The notes below the pieces were generated by a model. The model ran no database searches, had not been told where the DNA came from, and saw only the letters and a program-made list of their open reading frames with translations. Shown here in pieces: positions 32,071 to 32,706 of a stretch of 32,706 nucleotides of DNA. This stretch comes from Hungatella sp. UBA3048 (lineage in GTDB: Bacteria; Bacillota; Clostridia; Lachnospirales; Lachnospiraceae). The stretch covers positions 248,777 through 281,482 of the forward strand of contig DFCS01000029.1 in NCBI GenBank assembly GCA_002367105.1, written 5' to 3'. The first letter of the stretch is position 1. Every line of letters starts with the position of its first letter. The translations under genes and the position numbers were made by a program.

Positions 32071-32706
32071 ATGAATAAATGTAGAAATTGTAATGAAAAT
32101 TGCTGCCTTGATGAAAATTGCTGCCTTGATGAAAATCGCTGCTGTAACTCAACAGGATCGCAGTGTTGCAGATGCTGCGTGGGACCAACAGGACCACAAG
32201 GCGTACCAGGGCCGACCGGCCCTACTGGGCCGACCGGAGCAACAGGCGCTCAAGGACCGATGGGACCAATGGGACCACGGGGACCTATTGGACCAACTGG
32301 AGCAACCGGCCCGACCGGCCCAACTGGTCCAATAGGACTAACAGGAGCAACCGGCCCGACCGGCCCGACCGGAGTAGCCGGAGCAACCGGCCCGACCGGC
32401 TCAACTGGTCCAATAGGACTAACAGGAGCAACAGGCCCGACAGGCCCGACTGGAGCAGCCGGAGCAACCGGCTCGACCGGCCCGACTGGCCCTATAGGAC
32501 TTACCGGAGCAACCGGCCCGACTGGCCCGACTGGAGCAGCCGGAGCAACCGGCCCGACCGGCCCAACTGGCCCTATAGGACTTACCGGAGCAACTGGCCC
32601 GACTGGAGCAGCCGGAGCAACCGGCCCAACTGGCCCAACTGGCCCCATAGGGCTAACAGGAGCCACTGGCCCAACTGGCCCGACCGGTGACTCTGTTATA
32701 ATTGGA
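32071..32706 (+). CDS. Collagen-like, BclA-type spore-surface protein, 5' part
   Basis: An open frame from ATG 32071 (behind AGGAGAGG) runs 212 codons to the window end without a stop. The N-terminal 45 residues are cysteine-rich (MNKCRNCNENCC, then repeated LDENCC/LDENRCC, QCCRCC) and could cross-link or bind metal. From about residue 46 (GPTGPQGVPG) every third residue is glycine, mainly GPT, GAT and GPI triplets, as in BclA-like exosporium filaments. The collagen stretch seems to end at GDSVIIG near 32700, where a C-terminal trimerising domain would begin. No signal peptide is present, as expected for spore-coat proteins made in the mother cell. Confidence 0.88.
   Translation, partial: MNKCRNCNENCCLDENCCLDENRCCNSTGSQCCRCCVGPTGPQGVPGPTGPTGPTGATGAQGPMGPMGPRGPIGPTGATGPTGPTGPIGLTGATGPTGPTGVAGATGPTGSTGPIGLTGATGPTGPTGAAGATGSTGPTGPIGLTGATGPTGPTGAAGATGPTGPTGPIGLTGATGPTGAAGATGPTGPTGPIGLTGATGPTGPTGDSVIIG
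32326..32640 (+). repeat. 81-bp higher-order repeat in the collagen-like gene
   Basis: Units beginning GPIGLTGATGPT start at 32326, 32407, 32488 and 32569. The first three are 81 bases (nine triplets). The fourth is 72 bases, lacking one GPT triplet, and a fifth begins at 32641. The near-identity implies recent unit duplication and probable length variation between strains. Confidence 0.85.

Noticed and set aside
32326..32640. CRISPR-like regular repeats near the window end
   Set aside because: The spacing reflects nine-triplet coding units of a collagen-like protein, with no unique spacers between conserved repeats.
32250..32666. 138-codon minus-strand frame of Gly-Pro-Val/Ala repeats
   Set aside because: It is the mirror of the collagen triplets in the real + strand gene, which has the ribosome site and Cys-rich start.
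32163..32690. + strand frame rich in Asn-Arg-Pro-Asp repeats
   Set aside because: It is a shadow frame of the GPT-rich collagen gene starting at 32071; no ribosome site.

Overview
The window looks like chromosome of a spore-forming Lachnospiraceae-type clostridium (Lacrimispora / Clostridium saccharolyticum group is my best guess). I base this on the clostridial form of S4, the long L17 with an internal insertion, the energy-coupling-factor genes next to truA and rplM-rpsI, an H-cluster hydrogenase-like protein, and a BclA-like collagen gene typical of spore surfaces. Every gene I accept lies on the + strand.

Region 1 (1-10847) is the distal part of the ribosomal super-cluster: the end of rpmJ, then rpsM, rpsK, rpsD, rpoA and rplQ. 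A structured, terminator-bearing spacer follows, then two paralogous secreted proteins with cell-wall-binding repeats. The conserved order then resumes with ecfA1-ecfA2-ecfT-truA and, behind its own strong promoter, rplM-rpsI. The two secreted genes sit inside an otherwise conserved block. TruA carries an extra C-terminal domain of about 95 residues.

Region 2 (10848-18105) is accessory metabolism: an AT-rich nucleobase (probably xanthine) permease with a consensus promoter; the tdh-kbl threonine-to-glycine pair; a MarR regulator overlapping a cyclase/formamidase-family hydrolase, with a palindrome over its promoter; a small unrecognised ORF; and an orphan C39-like cysteine-protease-fold protein.

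Region 3 (18102-21936) holds the most interesting signal. An archaeal-type (AspS2) aspartyl-tRNA synthetase gene is preceded by a short ORF with a good ribosome-binding site. It encodes 15 residues ending Asn-Trp-Asp-Asp-Asp. A chain of mutually exclusive RNA stems and an intrinsic terminator follow. This looks like leader-peptide transcription attenuation responding to aspartyl (and perhaps asparaginyl) tRNA charging, in a lineage where T-box control would be expected. A histidine phosphatase and a divergent [FeFe]-hydrogenase-like protein follow.

Region 4 (22030-26530) is an apparent operon: a zinc-ribbon protein with a methyltransferase-like C-terminus, a GreA-type factor, a MATE exporter, a HAD phosphatase and an OGG1-type 8-oxoguanine glycosylase.

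Region 5 (26531-32706) is a four-gene Gld-type ABC transporter operon, then an internally deleted IS1182-type element with both inverted ends still visible. Last comes the start of a collagen-like gene (32071 to beyond the window) with a Cys-rich N-terminus, an 81-bp higher-order repeat and a sigma-K-like promoter. The gene runs off the end of the window.
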